From Chloroflexota bacterium (GTDB taxonomy: Bacteria; Chloroflexota; Anaerolineae; J036; Brachytrichaceae): a stretch of DNA of 64,000 nucleotides. Location: assembly GCA_023382055.1 (NCBI GenBank), contig JAMCQN010000147.1:1-64000 (forward strand), given 5' to 3'. Made by a program: the position numbers and the translations under genes. Below the pieces are notes generated by a model. It did not search any database, was not told where the DNA came from, and saw only the letters and a list, made by a program, of their open reading frames with translations. Below, piece by piece: positions 53,928 through 62,481 of the stretch (position 1 is its first letter; the number at the start of each line of letters is the position of its first letter).

Positions 53928-55502
53928 ATGAGCAGCAGAAATCAGCGTCAATCCGTAGCGATAACGCGGCGGAACTTTCTGAAAATCAGCATCGCTGCCG
54001 CTGCGCTGGCGGCATGCAGCCGTATCCCCGGCGCCAGCGCCATTACCAGCGATTCAACAACGATCGGTCAGTTGCCAGCGACACTTACGCCTGCAACATT
54101 ACCGGCTGCCACTGCGCAATCGCCTACCGCCGTTCCGCAGACGGTTGAACCCCTGAAGCGACCTGCGCTTGCCTGGCTCGCCGCCAACCGGCTCATGTAC
54201 GGCCCGCGCCGGGGCGACCTGCAGCATATCGACGACATCGGAATCGACGGGTTCATTGAGGAGCAACTGTCATCAAACGCAACCGATGATGCCGGCCTGC
54301 AGGCTAAGCTGGCGCCTCTCACAACACTGAATATGAACGCCGCGCAACTGGTGCAGTTCTCGCAGGGCGCCAGGGCGAACATCCTGATGGAATTAGAGCA
54401 GGCCACCTTACTTCGAGCGGTCTATGGGGCGCGCCAGTTGCATGAGGTGATGGTGGATTTCTGGACTAATCACTTCAACATCTACTTTGGTAAGAACCAG
54501 GATCGCTTCCTGAAGACTGTCGACGATCGCGAGGTGATCCGCCCGCATACACTGGGCAAGTTCATCGATCTGCTCGACGCGAGCGCGCACAGCCCGGCCA
54601 TGCTGGTGTTTCTGGATAACCAGACCAACCGCAAGGGCAATCCAAACGAGAATTACGGACGCGAATTGATGGAACTGCACACCATCAGCGTCGATGGCGG
54701 TTATACCCAGGACGACGTGGTCGCAGTGGCGCGCGCATTCACAGGCTGGACGGTGCGCGGCTATAACAAGAATAATCCCAATCCAGACGCAGGGCAGTTC
54801 TACTTCAACGCCAAAGAGCATGACAGCGACGCCAAGATCATCCTGGGACAGACATTTCCCGCTGGCGGCGGCGAACAGGACGGCCAGAAAGTGCTCGATC
54901 TGCTGGCGCACCATCCGCACTGCGCCACCTTCATCAGCGCCAAACTGGCGCGGCGCTTCATTGCGGACCAGCCGCCCAGCGCCGCCGTTCTGGCAGGAGC
55001 TGCCGCATTCAGCAAGAGTGATGGGGACATCAAGGCCACACTGGGCGCCATTCTGCACGGCGAAGACTTCAAAAACTCCTTTGGTCAGAAGGTCAAGCGC
55101 CCGCTGGATCTGCTGGCATCAGCCCTGCGCGCCCTGGATGCCGACACCGATGCCGGCGCTCCGCTGATTGGCGCGCTGGCGTTGATGGGACAGCCGCTGT
55201 TCCAATGGCAGTTCCCCAATGGCTTCCCGGATAGCAACGGGGCGTGGTCGGGGGCCGGCGCGATGTTGATGCGCTGGAATCTGGGACTGGCGCTGGGGGC
55301 GAATGCCATCAAAGGCACGCATATCGATTATCCGGCGCTCACGCAGGGCGCGTCCGGCGAGGCTATCGACAACCTGAGCACGCGTCTACTCGGCGCGCCG
55401 CTGCCCGCAGACGTGCGCGAGATACTCAAACCGTTTACCGGCGATACATCCACTCTAGCCGCACTATTGCTCGCGTCGCCCCTGTTCCAGATGAAAGGCT
55501 GA
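53928..55502 (+). CDS. DUF1800 protein, Tat-exported lipoprotein
   Basis: DUF1800 family protein of 524 residues (526 from an ATG at 53922). The N-terminus carries a twin-arginine motif TRRNFLKISIA and a lipobox LAAC, so it should be exported folded and lipid-anchored. The family pattern is seen in AWLAANRLMYGPRRGD, FWTNHFNIYFGK, NYGRELMELHTI and RAFTGWTVRG. Function is unknown; DUF1800 genes almost always pair with DUF1501, as here. A TATTGT ends six bases before ATG 53928, which favours that start. Downstream gene 6 nt away. Confidence 0.9.
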   Translation: MSSRNQRQSVAITRRNFLKISIAAAALAACSRIPGASAITSDSTTIGQLPATLTPATLPAATAQSPTAVPQTVEPLKRPALAWLAANRLMYGPRRGDLQHIDDIGIDGFIEEQLSSNATDDAGLQAKLAPLTTLNMNAAQLVQFSQGARANILMELEQATLLRAVYGARQLHEVMVDFWTNHFNIYFGKNQDRFLKTVDDREVIRPHTLGKFIDLLDASAHSPAMLVFLDNQTNRKGNPNENYGRELMELHTISVDGGYTQDDVVAVARAFTGWTVRGYNKNNPNPDAGQFYFNAKEHDSDAKIILGQTFPAGGGEQDGQKVLDLLAHHPHCATFISAKLARRFIADQPPSAAVLAGAAAFSKSDGDIKATLGAILHGEDFKNSFGQKVKRPLDLLASALRALDADTDAGAPLIGALALMGQPLFQWQFPNGFPDSNGAWSGAGAMLMRWNLGLALGANAIKGTHIDYPALTQGASGEAIDNLSTRLLGAPLPADVREILKPFTGDTSTLAALLLASPLFQMKG

Positions 55503-55508
55503 ATCAGC

Positions 55509-56750
55509 ATGTACAAGTCTCAAACACTCAACGCACTCAACGTCAATCTGCCGGCATGGATGCCTCGCATGGCCTTTGCGCCACAGGGTCAGGCGCCGCG
55601 CGGCGATGTTATTGTGTGCATATTCCAGCGCGGGGGCATGGACGGGCTGAACGTCGTTGTGCCTGTGGCGGATTCAAATTACTACCAACTGCGCCCCACC
55701 ATCGCCATCCCGCAGCCCAAGTCAAGCGACCCGAAGGCCGCAATCGACCTGGATGGCCGCTTTGGTCTGCATCCGGCGCTGGCAGCGCTCAAGCCTCTCT
55801 ATGATGACGGCGCGCTGGCGCTTGTGCACGCCTGTGGTTCGCCCGACCCTACTCACTCTCACTTCGACGCGATGGATTACATGGAACGCGGCACGCCCGG
55901 CGCGCGCACCTTGACCACCGGTTGGCTGGCCCGCCATCTTACGGCCGTGAACGACGGCAACACCTCGCCGCTACGAGCAGTTGGCATCAGCGCCATGTTG
56001 CAGGCATCGCTGCGCGGCGAGGTGCCGGCTGTGGCGTTGCGGTCGATTGCAGATTTCCACCTGCGCGGCCGGCCAAAAGACATCGTGACGCTGCAAAAGA
56101 CACTGGCGACGCTGTATGCCGCACCGATCACCACCGATCGCTATCTGCAGAATCCGGCGCGTGAAGTGGAGGACATCAGCCAGTTGCTCGCCAAGGTCAA
56201 TATGGCAACTTATAGTCCGGCGAATGGGGCGGCATATCCCAAGGGCAGCTTCGGCAATGGCATGCTGCAGGTCGCGCAACTGATCAAAGCCGAAGTGGGT
56301 CTGGAAGTCGCCTGTATCGATGTGGGCGGCTGGGATACGCATTCGAACGAGGGCGGCTCCGATGGTCAGATCGCTCGATTGCTGCGAGAGCTGGGCGATA
56401 CGCTGGCCGCCTTCTATAGCGATCTCGGTGATCACTCAAAGCATGTCATTGTCGTCACCATGAGCGAATTCGGACGGCGCGCCAAAGAGAACGGCAGCGG
56501 CGGCACCGACCACGGTCATGGCAACGTGATGTTTGTCATGGGGGGCAGCGTGGTCGGCGGAAAAGTGTACGGGGACTGGCCCACCCTGACGCCCGACAAG
56601 CTGGCAGCGCCCGGCGATCTGGCTGTCACCACCGATTACCGCGATGTGCTGGCGGAGATCGTCAGCAAGCGCCTCGGCAACCCCAAGATCGATCAGGTAT
56701 TTCCGAACTACACGCCCACGATGCGCGGCGTCATCACTTCCGCTGCGTGA
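55509..56750 (+). CDS. DUF1501 protein
   Basis: DUF1501 family protein of 413 residues, alkaline-phosphatase-like fold by family knowledge. Conserved parts are VIVCIFQRGGMDGLNVVVP, HSHFDAMDYMERG, DVGGWDTHSNEGG, VVTMSEFGRRAKENGSGGTDHGHGN. Most relatives start with a Tat signal; this one has only MYKSQTLNALNVNLPAWMPR and no hydrophobic export signal, so it may leave the cell bound to its DUF1800 partner or stay inside. Operon partner 6 nt upstream. Confidence 0.9.
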   Translation: MYKSQTLNALNVNLPAWMPRMAFAPQGQAPRGDVIVCIFQRGGMDGLNVVVPVADSNYYQLRPTIAIPQPKSSDPKAAIDLDGRFGLHPALAALKPLYDDGALALVHACGSPDPTHSHFDAMDYMERGTPGARTLTTGWLARHLTAVNDGNTSPLRAVGISAMLQASLRGEVPAVALRSIADFHLRGRPKDIVTLQKTLATLYAAPITTDRYLQNPAREVEDISQLLAKVNMATYSPANGAAYPKGSFGNGMLQVAQLIKAEVGLEVACIDVGGWDTHSNEGGSDGQIARLLRELGDTLAAFYSDLGDHSKHVIVVTMSEFGRRAKENGSGGTDHGHGNVMFVMGGSVVGGKVYGDWPTLTPDKLAAPGDLAVTTDYRDVLAEIVSKRLGNPKIDQVFPNYTPTMRGVITSAA

Positions 56751-57063
56751 GCACTGCGCTCAGTGTTGTCACTCTAAAACTCCTGCCGCACAAACATCCA
56801 TCCATCAGATAAAGCCGGCGGCCGGCACACACGAAACCGGCCAAGGCGCATTACGTTTCGATAATCCCGGAATCTCCAAGATTCCGGGATTATGCCAGCC
56901 ACCGAATGAGTCTGGCGGCTGGCACAGGCGAAACCGCCAAAGCTGGTTGCCGCTTTCCCCATCCGTATTATGATCGGGGAACGCGGCTGGCGGCGCGATC
57001 AGAAACGTCCGAGCGATCCATCCCCGCGCAGTTTGCCTAGCACGATCCGGTAAAGGAGTCTCT
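56751..57063 (+). repeat. 313-nt gap with a 33-nt direct repeat around a perfect hairpin
   Basis: Two similar segments of about 33 nt (56815-56847 and 56912-56944), both containing GGCGGC-GGCACA and CGAAACCG, lie either side of a perfect 15-bp hairpin (56861-56893, arm ATAATCCCGGAATCT, loop CCA). The hairpin core TCCCGGAATCT/AGATTCCGGGA recurs at 59347-59397. It may terminate the DUF1800/DUF1501 transcript but has no T-run. No coding sequence seen. Confidence 0.65.
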
Positions 57064-57957
57064 ATGCGTTTTGGGATTATGGAGATGCAACTCGGTATGC
57101 TGATACCAGCCGATGCGCCGCCCCATGAGATCATGGCACGGGTAGCGGGCTTCGAGCATGTTGAACTGACACGCAGGCTGGCAAGCAGCGGCTTCAAGGT
57201 GGTGGAGCTGGGAGGAGACCTGACGCTGTTCTTTCCCAGCGCCTATTCGCCCGCGGCGATGGAAAAGCTCGCTGCGCTGAAACAGGAGCTTGGCCTGTCC
57301 TATACCGTGCATCTGCCGTTGTGGTCTATCGAGCCATCCACGCCGCTGACGCCCGTAAGGCGCGGCTCGGCCAGCGTGATGATCGATATCATCCGCGCGA
57401 CCCTGCCCCTGCAGCCGGAAGACTATGTCATCCATGCGACGGGTCCGCTCGCGGCGGAGTTCTACCGCATGTCCATGCCCGCGCCGGCTCATACGCTGTT
57501 GCTGCGTCAGTTCCAGAACTACGCGCGCGACAGCCTGGATATGATCCTGCGGGAAACGGGCATTCCCAGCCGGAAACTGGCCATCGAGACAATTGAGTTT
57601 CCTTTCGATCTCACCGTTGAACTGGCGGATGAGCTCGATACGTCCATCTGCCTGGATACCGGTCACATCCTGTCCGGCTTTTCGGGAGCGGTTGAACTTT
57701 TTGCGGCGGTGGAGCGCTGCCTGCCGCGGCTGTCACAGGTTCACCTGCACGATGCGCCGCAGTGGCACAGCGGCGAGCCAATCGTTTACGGCAAAGATCA
57801 CCAGCCTCTCGGCGCTGGAAATCTGGATGTGGGCCGGCTGCTGGATCGTCTGGCTGCCGCGAACTTCACAGGTCCACTCGTGCTTGAACTGACCGTCCAG
57901 CAAGCACTCGACTCGCTCGATGTCATCAGGAAAATCCGCCCCGGCATGGTTGACTGA
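57064..57957 (+). CDS. sugar phosphate isomerase/AP-endonuclease-2-type TIM barrel
   Basis: TIM-barrel protein of 297 residues. Metal-binding-type residues fit the family: His in YTVHLPLW, Glu in LAIETIEFP, Asp-His in CLDTGHIL, His in VHLHDAPQW and Glu at the end in LVLELTV. The order and the YTVHLPL wording recall cobamide-remodelling phosphodiesterase CbiR, but this is a weak impression; other members are xylose- or inosose-type isomerases. AAAGGAG precedes the ATG. The MFS gene follows after 6 nt, so this enzyme probably acts on what that transporter carries, or the reverse. Confidence 0.75.
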   Translation: MRFGIMEMQLGMLIPADAPPHEIMARVAGFEHVELTRRLASSGFKVVELGGDLTLFFPSAYSPAAMEKLAALKQELGLSYTVHLPLWSIEPSTPLTPVRRGSASVMIDIIRATLPLQPEDYVIHATGPLAAEFYRMSMPAPAHTLLLRQFQNYARDSLDMILRETGIPSRKLAIETIEFPFDLTVELADELDTSICLDTGHILSGFSGAVELFAAVERCLPRLSQVHLHDAPQWHSGEPIVYGKDHQPLGAGNLDVGRLLDRLAAANFTGPLVLELTVQQALDSLDVIRKIRPGMVD

Positions 57958-57963
57958 ACAGGA

Positions 57964-59256
57964 ATGACGAAGCCCCTGCCCTTGTTAAGACTGTTGGCAA
58001 TCAGTGCATTTGGTTTCGCGCTGACGATGTTGTCGAATACACTCGAACCCGCCGTGCTGGGTCACAAGGTTCTGGAACTGGCGCCAAATCAGCCGAATAC
58101 CGCGCTGGGTTTCACGACTTTCGCCGGATTGATCGTTGCCATCCTGGTTCAACCGATCGTCGGCGTGCTATCGGATCGCGCCCGCACGCGCTGGGGCCGC
58201 AGAATGCCATTCTTCGTGGTGGGCACGCTGCTCGTCATGGCGTGTCTGTTGCTCATTGCGCTGGCGCCTGACTTTGCCTTACTGGTTGCCGGCGTGTTGA
58301 TGATTCAGTTTGCATCCAATACCGTACAAGGTCCGTGGCAAGCCTTGATCCCCGATCATGTTGCGGAGAAACAGCGCGGTCAGGCATCCAGCATCAAAGC
58401 CATATATGACATACTGGCATTGATAGCAGGCCGCGCCATCGCCGGGCAGTTGGTAGGTCGCTTCAGCCAGTGGGGCCAGATCGCCATTCTGGCGGCAGTC
58501 GGCGTCCCATCGCTGGTGTTTGTAGCCGCCCTGATCATCACAGGTTTCAGCGCCCGCGAAGGCGAAGATACCGCCAATGCCGCGCCGCAGATGACGATCA
58601 GGCAGGCGTTATCCAGTTCGTTCAGAATCGACCTGCGGGCGCATCCGGCGTTTGGCTGGTGGTTCGCCAACCGCCTGTTGTTCTGGGCAGCCTTTATCGC
58701 GTTGAACACCTTTCTGCTTTTCTATGCCATCGATGTCATCAAACTCCAGCAGGATGAGGCGCAGCGCTATATCGGGACATTGTCAACCGTCCTGGGCGCC
58801 GCGCTGGTGATCATCTCGATTCCATCAGGTTGGATCACAGATCGCATCGGGCGCAAGCCGCTGATCGTGGCGGCGGGACTCATCGCCATGCTCGGAACGC
58901 TCATCATCCTGATCGCGCGTGACCTGGGGCTGGTTACCGTTGCAGCGGGTGTCATCGGCATCGGTATTGGGATGTTCCTGAGCGCCAACTGGGCGCTCAT
59001 TACCGACATCGTCCCGCGCAATGAGGCGGCGCGTTATCTGGGCGTCGCCAATATCGCGACGGCCGGCGGCAGCGCCATTGCCCGGTTCATCGGCGGCGCC
59101 ATCATCGATCCCTTGAACCATCTGCTTGGCTCATCTACAGCCGGATACATGGCGCTCTACGCCATAGCGGCGCTATTCTTCCTGCTGAGCGCGCTGGTAA
59201 TCTTGCCGCTGCCGACTAAACCTGCAGGTGTGGCAGCAGATGCCGGTAACCGTTAA
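57964..59256 (+). CDS. MFS transporter, GPH/SLC45-like
   Basis: Twelve-helix transporter of 430 residues. The loop between helices 2 and 3 reads GVLSDRARTRWGRRMPFFVVG, the form found in glycoside-cation symporters and sucrose-type carriers, and the second half has GWITDRIGRKPLIVAAG. The sequence does not reveal the substrate. Six bases after the TIM-barrel gene; no separate promoter is visible, so the two are one unit. Confidence 0.88.
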   Translation: MTKPLPLLRLLAISAFGFALTMLSNTLEPAVLGHKVLELAPNQPNTALGFTTFAGLIVAILVQPIVGVLSDRARTRWGRRMPFFVVGTLLVMACLLLIALAPDFALLVAGVLMIQFASNTVQGPWQALIPDHVAEKQRGQASSIKAIYDILALIAGRAIAGQLVGRFSQWGQIAILAAVGVPSLVFVAALIITGFSAREGEDTANAAPQMTIRQALSSSFRIDLRAHPAFGWWFANRLLFWAAFIALNTFLLFYAIDVIKLQQDEAQRYIGTLSTVLGAALVIISIPSGWITDRIGRKPLIVAAGLIAMLGTLIILIARDLGLVTVAAGVIGIGIGMFLSANWALITDIVPRNEAARYLGVANIATAGGSAIARFIGGAIIDPLNHLLGSSTAGYMALYAIAALFFLLSALVILPLPTKPAGVAADAGNR

Positions 59257-59346
59257 GCAAATGCGCAACGTGTCCCCGTCCTCGCGGACGCACACGAATG
59301 CCGCCCCGCGGACGGATTCTGTTGGCGAAATTGGTTACGAGAACCC

Positions 59347-59397
59347 AGACTCCCGGAATCTCAAGCTGAGCTTTGCTCAGCCAGATTCCGGGAGTCT
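59347..59397. repeat. long hairpin related to the one at 56861
   Basis: Outer 15-bp stem AGACTCCCGGAATCT / AGATTCCGGGAGTCT and inner 6-bp stem CTGAGC/GCTCAG. The core TCCCGGAATCT/AGATTCCGGGA is identical with the hairpin at 56861-56893. It is about 90 nt downstream of the MFS stop; no T-run. Confidence 0.75.
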
Positions 59398-59424
59398 ATG
59401 CGCGGTGGACGCGGATAACGATAT

Positions 59425-59502
59425 CGTCATTCCCCGCTTGCGCGGGGAATCCAGTGCTTACCGCGGCCTCTGGATGCGCTACGCGCATTCGCGGGCGTGA
59501 CG
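59425..59502. repeat. REP/MITE-like twin-hairpin element
   Basis: About 78 bp bounded by CGTCA and TGACG. The first hairpin is ATTCCCCGC-TTGC-GCGGGGAAT followed by CCAGTG; the second is ATGCGC-TAC-GCGCAT followed by TCGCGGGCG. This pattern, with CGTCATTCCC at the left and a GCGGGCNTGACG end, is a widespread dispersed repeat in bacterial genomes. The rest of the gap 59257-59626 holds no gene. Confidence 0.65.
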
Positions 59503-59626
59503 TGCCCAGTGGCGAATTCTCCAACAGAATCCGAGACAGGGATGCGAGCAGCGCCATTCGCCTGTTGTCAGTATCAAAACTTCAGCATGTCAGCCTGATC
59601 CGGACAAACCCCGGCGACACAAATTA

Positions 59627-59644
59627 GAACATTTGTTCTATAAT
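59627..59644 (+). promoter_or_regulatory. LexA box and -10 element of the radical SAM gene
   Basis: GAACATTTGTTC (59627-59638) directly followed by TATAAT (59639-59644), which ends six bases before the ATG. Same order and spacing as at the SRAP gene (GAACATTAGTTC then TATACT). Confidence 0.82.
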
Positions 59645-59650
59645 AGGGTG

Positions 59651-60958
59651 ATGGACGCAACTGACAAGTTCGAGTTGTTCGCCGGTTACATGAGCCTGGA
59701 ACCGGCGGAAGAGCATACGCCTGCGCAACCCGCGGCTGTGCGCTACCAGTCGAGTAAACGCCATACTTCAGAAATACCTGTGCGCGAGCAGCGCCCCATG
59801 CCCGCATCGGCATATCAACGCGCGCCCTGCGGCAGTTCACCCGCGGAACTGCGCAGCCTGGTGGCCGAGCCACACACATCTGGTCAACTATCCGCGAGTG
59901 AGGTGAAGAAGAATGCCCTGGGTGTTTCATATGCTGCAATGCCCGGCGGCAAAAGAATCGCGCTGCTAAAAACGCTGCTGACCTCGGCATGCGAGCGCAA
60001 CTGTTACTACTGCCCGTTTAGAGCAGGGCGTGACTTCCGGCGGGCGACATTCCGCCCCGAGGAAATGGCGCGCGCATTCATGCAGCTCTACCAGTCCAGA
60101 ACGGCGGAAGGCTTTTTCCTGAGCTCGGGGATTGCTGGCGGCGGAATGCGCACTCAGGATAATCTGATTGACACTGCGGAAATCCTGCGCCGCAAGCTGG
60201 ACTATACCGGCTACCTGCACCTGAAGATCATGCCCGGCGCCGAGCGCGCGCAGGTGGAACGCATGATGGCGCTGGCGGACCGCGTCTCAGTCAACCTGGA
60301 AGCGCCGAACGCCGCCCGCCTCGCGCGGCTGGCGCCGAGCAAGGTATTCATCGAGGAGTTGCTGCGGCCTTTGCAATGGGTTGAGGAAATCCGCCGCACC
60401 CAACCTTCACATTTGGGCTGGCGGGGCAAGTGGCCGTCATCGGTGACGCAGTTCGTGGTTGGCGGCGCTGATGAAAGCGACCTGGAAATCATGAGCGTCA
60501 GCGCCGAACTGTATAAGCGCCTGCGACTCTCGCGCGTCTACTATTCTGCATTCCACCCGGTCATGGATACGCCGCTGGAAAACCATCCCGCCGAAAACCC
60601 CTGGCGCGAGTTCCGCCTGTACCAATCCTCATTTCTGCTGCGCGATTATGGGTTTGACCTGGAGGACCTGCCATTCATGGACTCCGGCAACCTGCCGCTC
60701 GAAATCGATCCGAAAATCGCCTGGGCACAGCACAACCTGACTGAAACGCCGGTTGAGGTCAATAAGGCTGACCGGCAGACCCTCCTGCGCGTGCCGGGTA
60801 TTGGGCCCAAAGGGGTCAATGAGATCCTGGCCGCGCGGCGGAGGATGACATTCCGCAACCTGCGCGACCTTCAGAAGACAGGCGTGCTGGCCAACCGCGC
60901 GGCGCCATTCGTCCTGCTGGATGGCCGCCGGCCTGCACAGCAACTCAGTCTGTGGTGA
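59651..60958 (+). CDS. radical SAM protein with helix-hairpin-helix domain, SOS-controlled
   Basis: Protein of 435 residues. The 4Fe-4S motif is CxxxCxxC at 114-121 (ACERNCYYC), followed by a SAM barrel (FLSSGIAGGGMRTQDNL, then GYLHLKIMPG). Residues 365-430 hold helix-hairpin-helix DNA-binding motifs (LLRVPGIGPKGVNEILAARR and FRNLRDLQKTG). The make-up matches the group annotated as putative DNA modification/repair radical SAM proteins, often next to a uracil-DNA-glycosylase-like gene, which is absent here. The LexA box in the promoter supports a DNA-damage role. Residues 25-90 are a poorly conserved N-terminal stretch. A TTG at 59633 is inside the LexA box and is not a likely start. Confidence 0.88.
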   Translation: MDATDKFELFAGYMSLEPAEEHTPAQPAAVRYQSSKRHTSEIPVREQRPMPASAYQRAPCGSSPAELRSLVAEPHTSGQLSASEVKKNALGVSYAAMPGGKRIALLKTLLTSACERNCYYCPFRAGRDFRRATFRPEEMARAFMQLYQSRTAEGFFLSSGIAGGGMRTQDNLIDTAEILRRKLDYTGYLHLKIMPGAERAQVERMMALADRVSVNLEAPNAARLARLAPSKVFIEELLRPLQWVEEIRRTQPSHLGWRGKWPSSVTQFVVGGADESDLEIMSVSAELYKRLRLSRVYYSAFHPVMDTPLENHPAENPWREFRLYQSSFLLRDYGFDLEDLPFMDSGNLPLEIDPKIAWAQHNLTETPVEVNKADRQTLLRVPGIGPKGVNEILAARRRMTFRNLRDLQKTGVLANRAAPFVLLDGRRPAQQLSLW

Positions 60959-61052
60959 TGAACTTCCTCAAACTCGATTAAGATTAGTAGTCTGGATGTC
61001 GGCGCATCATAGTGCGTCGCCCCATACGAAGAATCATATTCGATGCCACAAG

Positions 61053-62477
61053 ATGAGCAAATTACGCATTCCTGTGCCCATACTGGCCTTTGCGCCGTTC
61101 AGACGCCTGTCGCTGGCATCGCAGTTCATGTTGCTCGGCGCACTGATATTGCTGTTTGGAGCATTAATCGTCGGCTGGTGGATCAACCACGAAATAGAAC
61201 AGCAGGTATTGAGTTACTCCGCGCGCGTGACAGCGGTATTCGTCGATAGCAGCGTCGCCCCACTCCTGTGGGGTATTTCTGATCTCAACTCGGTAACCCC
61301 CGAAGAGCATGCACAGCTCGATCAGGCATTGCACACCAATATGCGCACGGGCGATTTCGTTGCGTTTCATATCGCCAGACCTGACGGCAAACTCATTTAC
61401 AGCAGCGTGCCGATATCAGCCAGTACCAACATGCGCACGCCTGGCATGGAATATGCACTGGCTGGGCAGATACACAGCCAGTTGGCAGATGGGATCGATT
61501 TCGCCCCGCCAGACTGGCGTCATTACACCAATCTGGTTGAGACGTACTTCCCGGCACACGACAAGTCGGGCAAAAAGATCATCGCAGTGGCGAGTTTCTA
61601 CCAGTCGCTGGACAACCTGCAGCAGTCGATCCTTGAAGCACAACTGAGAGGATGGGTGGTAGTAGGTATTGCAACCTTCCTCATGTATGTCATGTTGTTC
61701 GGGCTGGTAAAGCGCGGCAGCGATACCATCATACGGCAGCAGCAAGACCTTTCCGAGTCGCGCCAGCAAATCCAACACGCCGCGGTGCGCGCCGCCGAGG
61801 TCAATGAAGATGCCATGCGGCGCCTGGGGGCCGACCTGCACGATGGCCCGGCGCAGGACCTGGGAATCGCCTTGATGCGCATGGAACCATTGCGCGAGGC
61901 GCTGGTGCAGAAAGATAACGCTGATAAGACACCGCCGGATGCCGAGGTGATCGCCTTTGACCTGAACCTGATTCACACTGCGCTGCAGAGTTCGCTGCAG
62001 GAGATACGCAACATGGCGAGTGGTCTGCGCCTGCCCGCCATGGAAGACCTCGATCTGGCTGGAGCGATTCATAAAGCGGTCAGCGATTACAGCCGCAAGA
62101 CAGGCCGGCATGTCATCGTGGAAGGGCCGGAATTGCTGGAAGGCAATGCCGCCCTGAAGTCTGCTTCCTACCGCATCGTACAGGAGGCGCTCAACAACGG
62201 TCACCTGCACGGCAACCCGACGCAACAAACCGTGCAATATGCCGTCAGCGACGATATTCTCAGTATCCTCATCAACGATAACGGCAGCGGCTTTGACGTT
62301 GACAAACTGGCGGATCGAGCCGGCCGACGGCAACTGGGCTTGGCGGGACTGCAGGAACGCGCCGAAATCCTGGGCGGCCGTTTCGTCATCGAGTCGGCGC
62401 CTGGTCAGGGCACTACCATTGAGGCGATATTTCCCTACAACACCTTCAGTTCTGACGGCGATACCGATGTAGGATAG
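61053..62477 (+). CDS. sensor histidine kinase, NarL-partner type
   Basis: Membrane kinase of 474 residues. Helices at about 23-44 and 200-220 frame an outer sensor domain of 150 residues without recognised ligand motif. HisKA_3 follows with the phosphorylated His263 in GADLHDGPAQDLG, then an HATPase with SILINDNGSGFD and QLGLAGLQERAEILGG. No HAMP is clear. ATG 61053 begins just before the first helix; upstream ATG 60996 is possible, and neither has a Shine-Dalgarno. The frame overlaps the end of the radical SAM gene only in an unlikely long version. Response regulator gene 4 nt downstream. Confidence 0.9.
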   Translation: MSKLRIPVPILAFAPFRRLSLASQFMLLGALILLFGALIVGWWINHEIEQQVLSYSARVTAVFVDSSVAPLLWGISDLNSVTPEEHAQLDQALHTNMRTGDFVAFHIARPDGKLIYSSVPISASTNMRTPGMEYALAGQIHSQLADGIDFAPPDWRHYTNLVETYFPAHDKSGKKIIAVASFYQSLDNLQQSILEAQLRGWVVVGIATFLMYVMLFGLVKRGSDTIIRQQQDLSESRQQIQHAAVRAAEVNEDAMRRLGADLHDGPAQDLGIALMRMEPLREALVQKDNADKTPPDAEVIAFDLNLIHTALQSSLQEIRNMASGLRLPAMEDLDLAGAIHKAVSDYSRKTGRHVIVEGPELLEGNAALKSASYRIVQEALNNGHLHGNPTQQTVQYAVSDDILSILINDNGSGFDVDKLADRAGRRQLGLAGLQERAEILGGRFVIESAPGQGTTIEAIFPYNTFSSDGDTDVG

Positions 62478-62481
62478 GCAT

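Noticed and set aside
56751..57063. Cobalamin riboswitch before the CbiR-like gene
   Set aside because: The conserved B12-box core could not be found; the gap is explained by repeats and a hairpin.
60921..61052. N-terminal extension of the histidine kinase overlapping the radical SAM gene
   Set aside because: The extra 44 residues are polar, overlap the previous coding end and precede a natural start just ahead of the first membrane helix.
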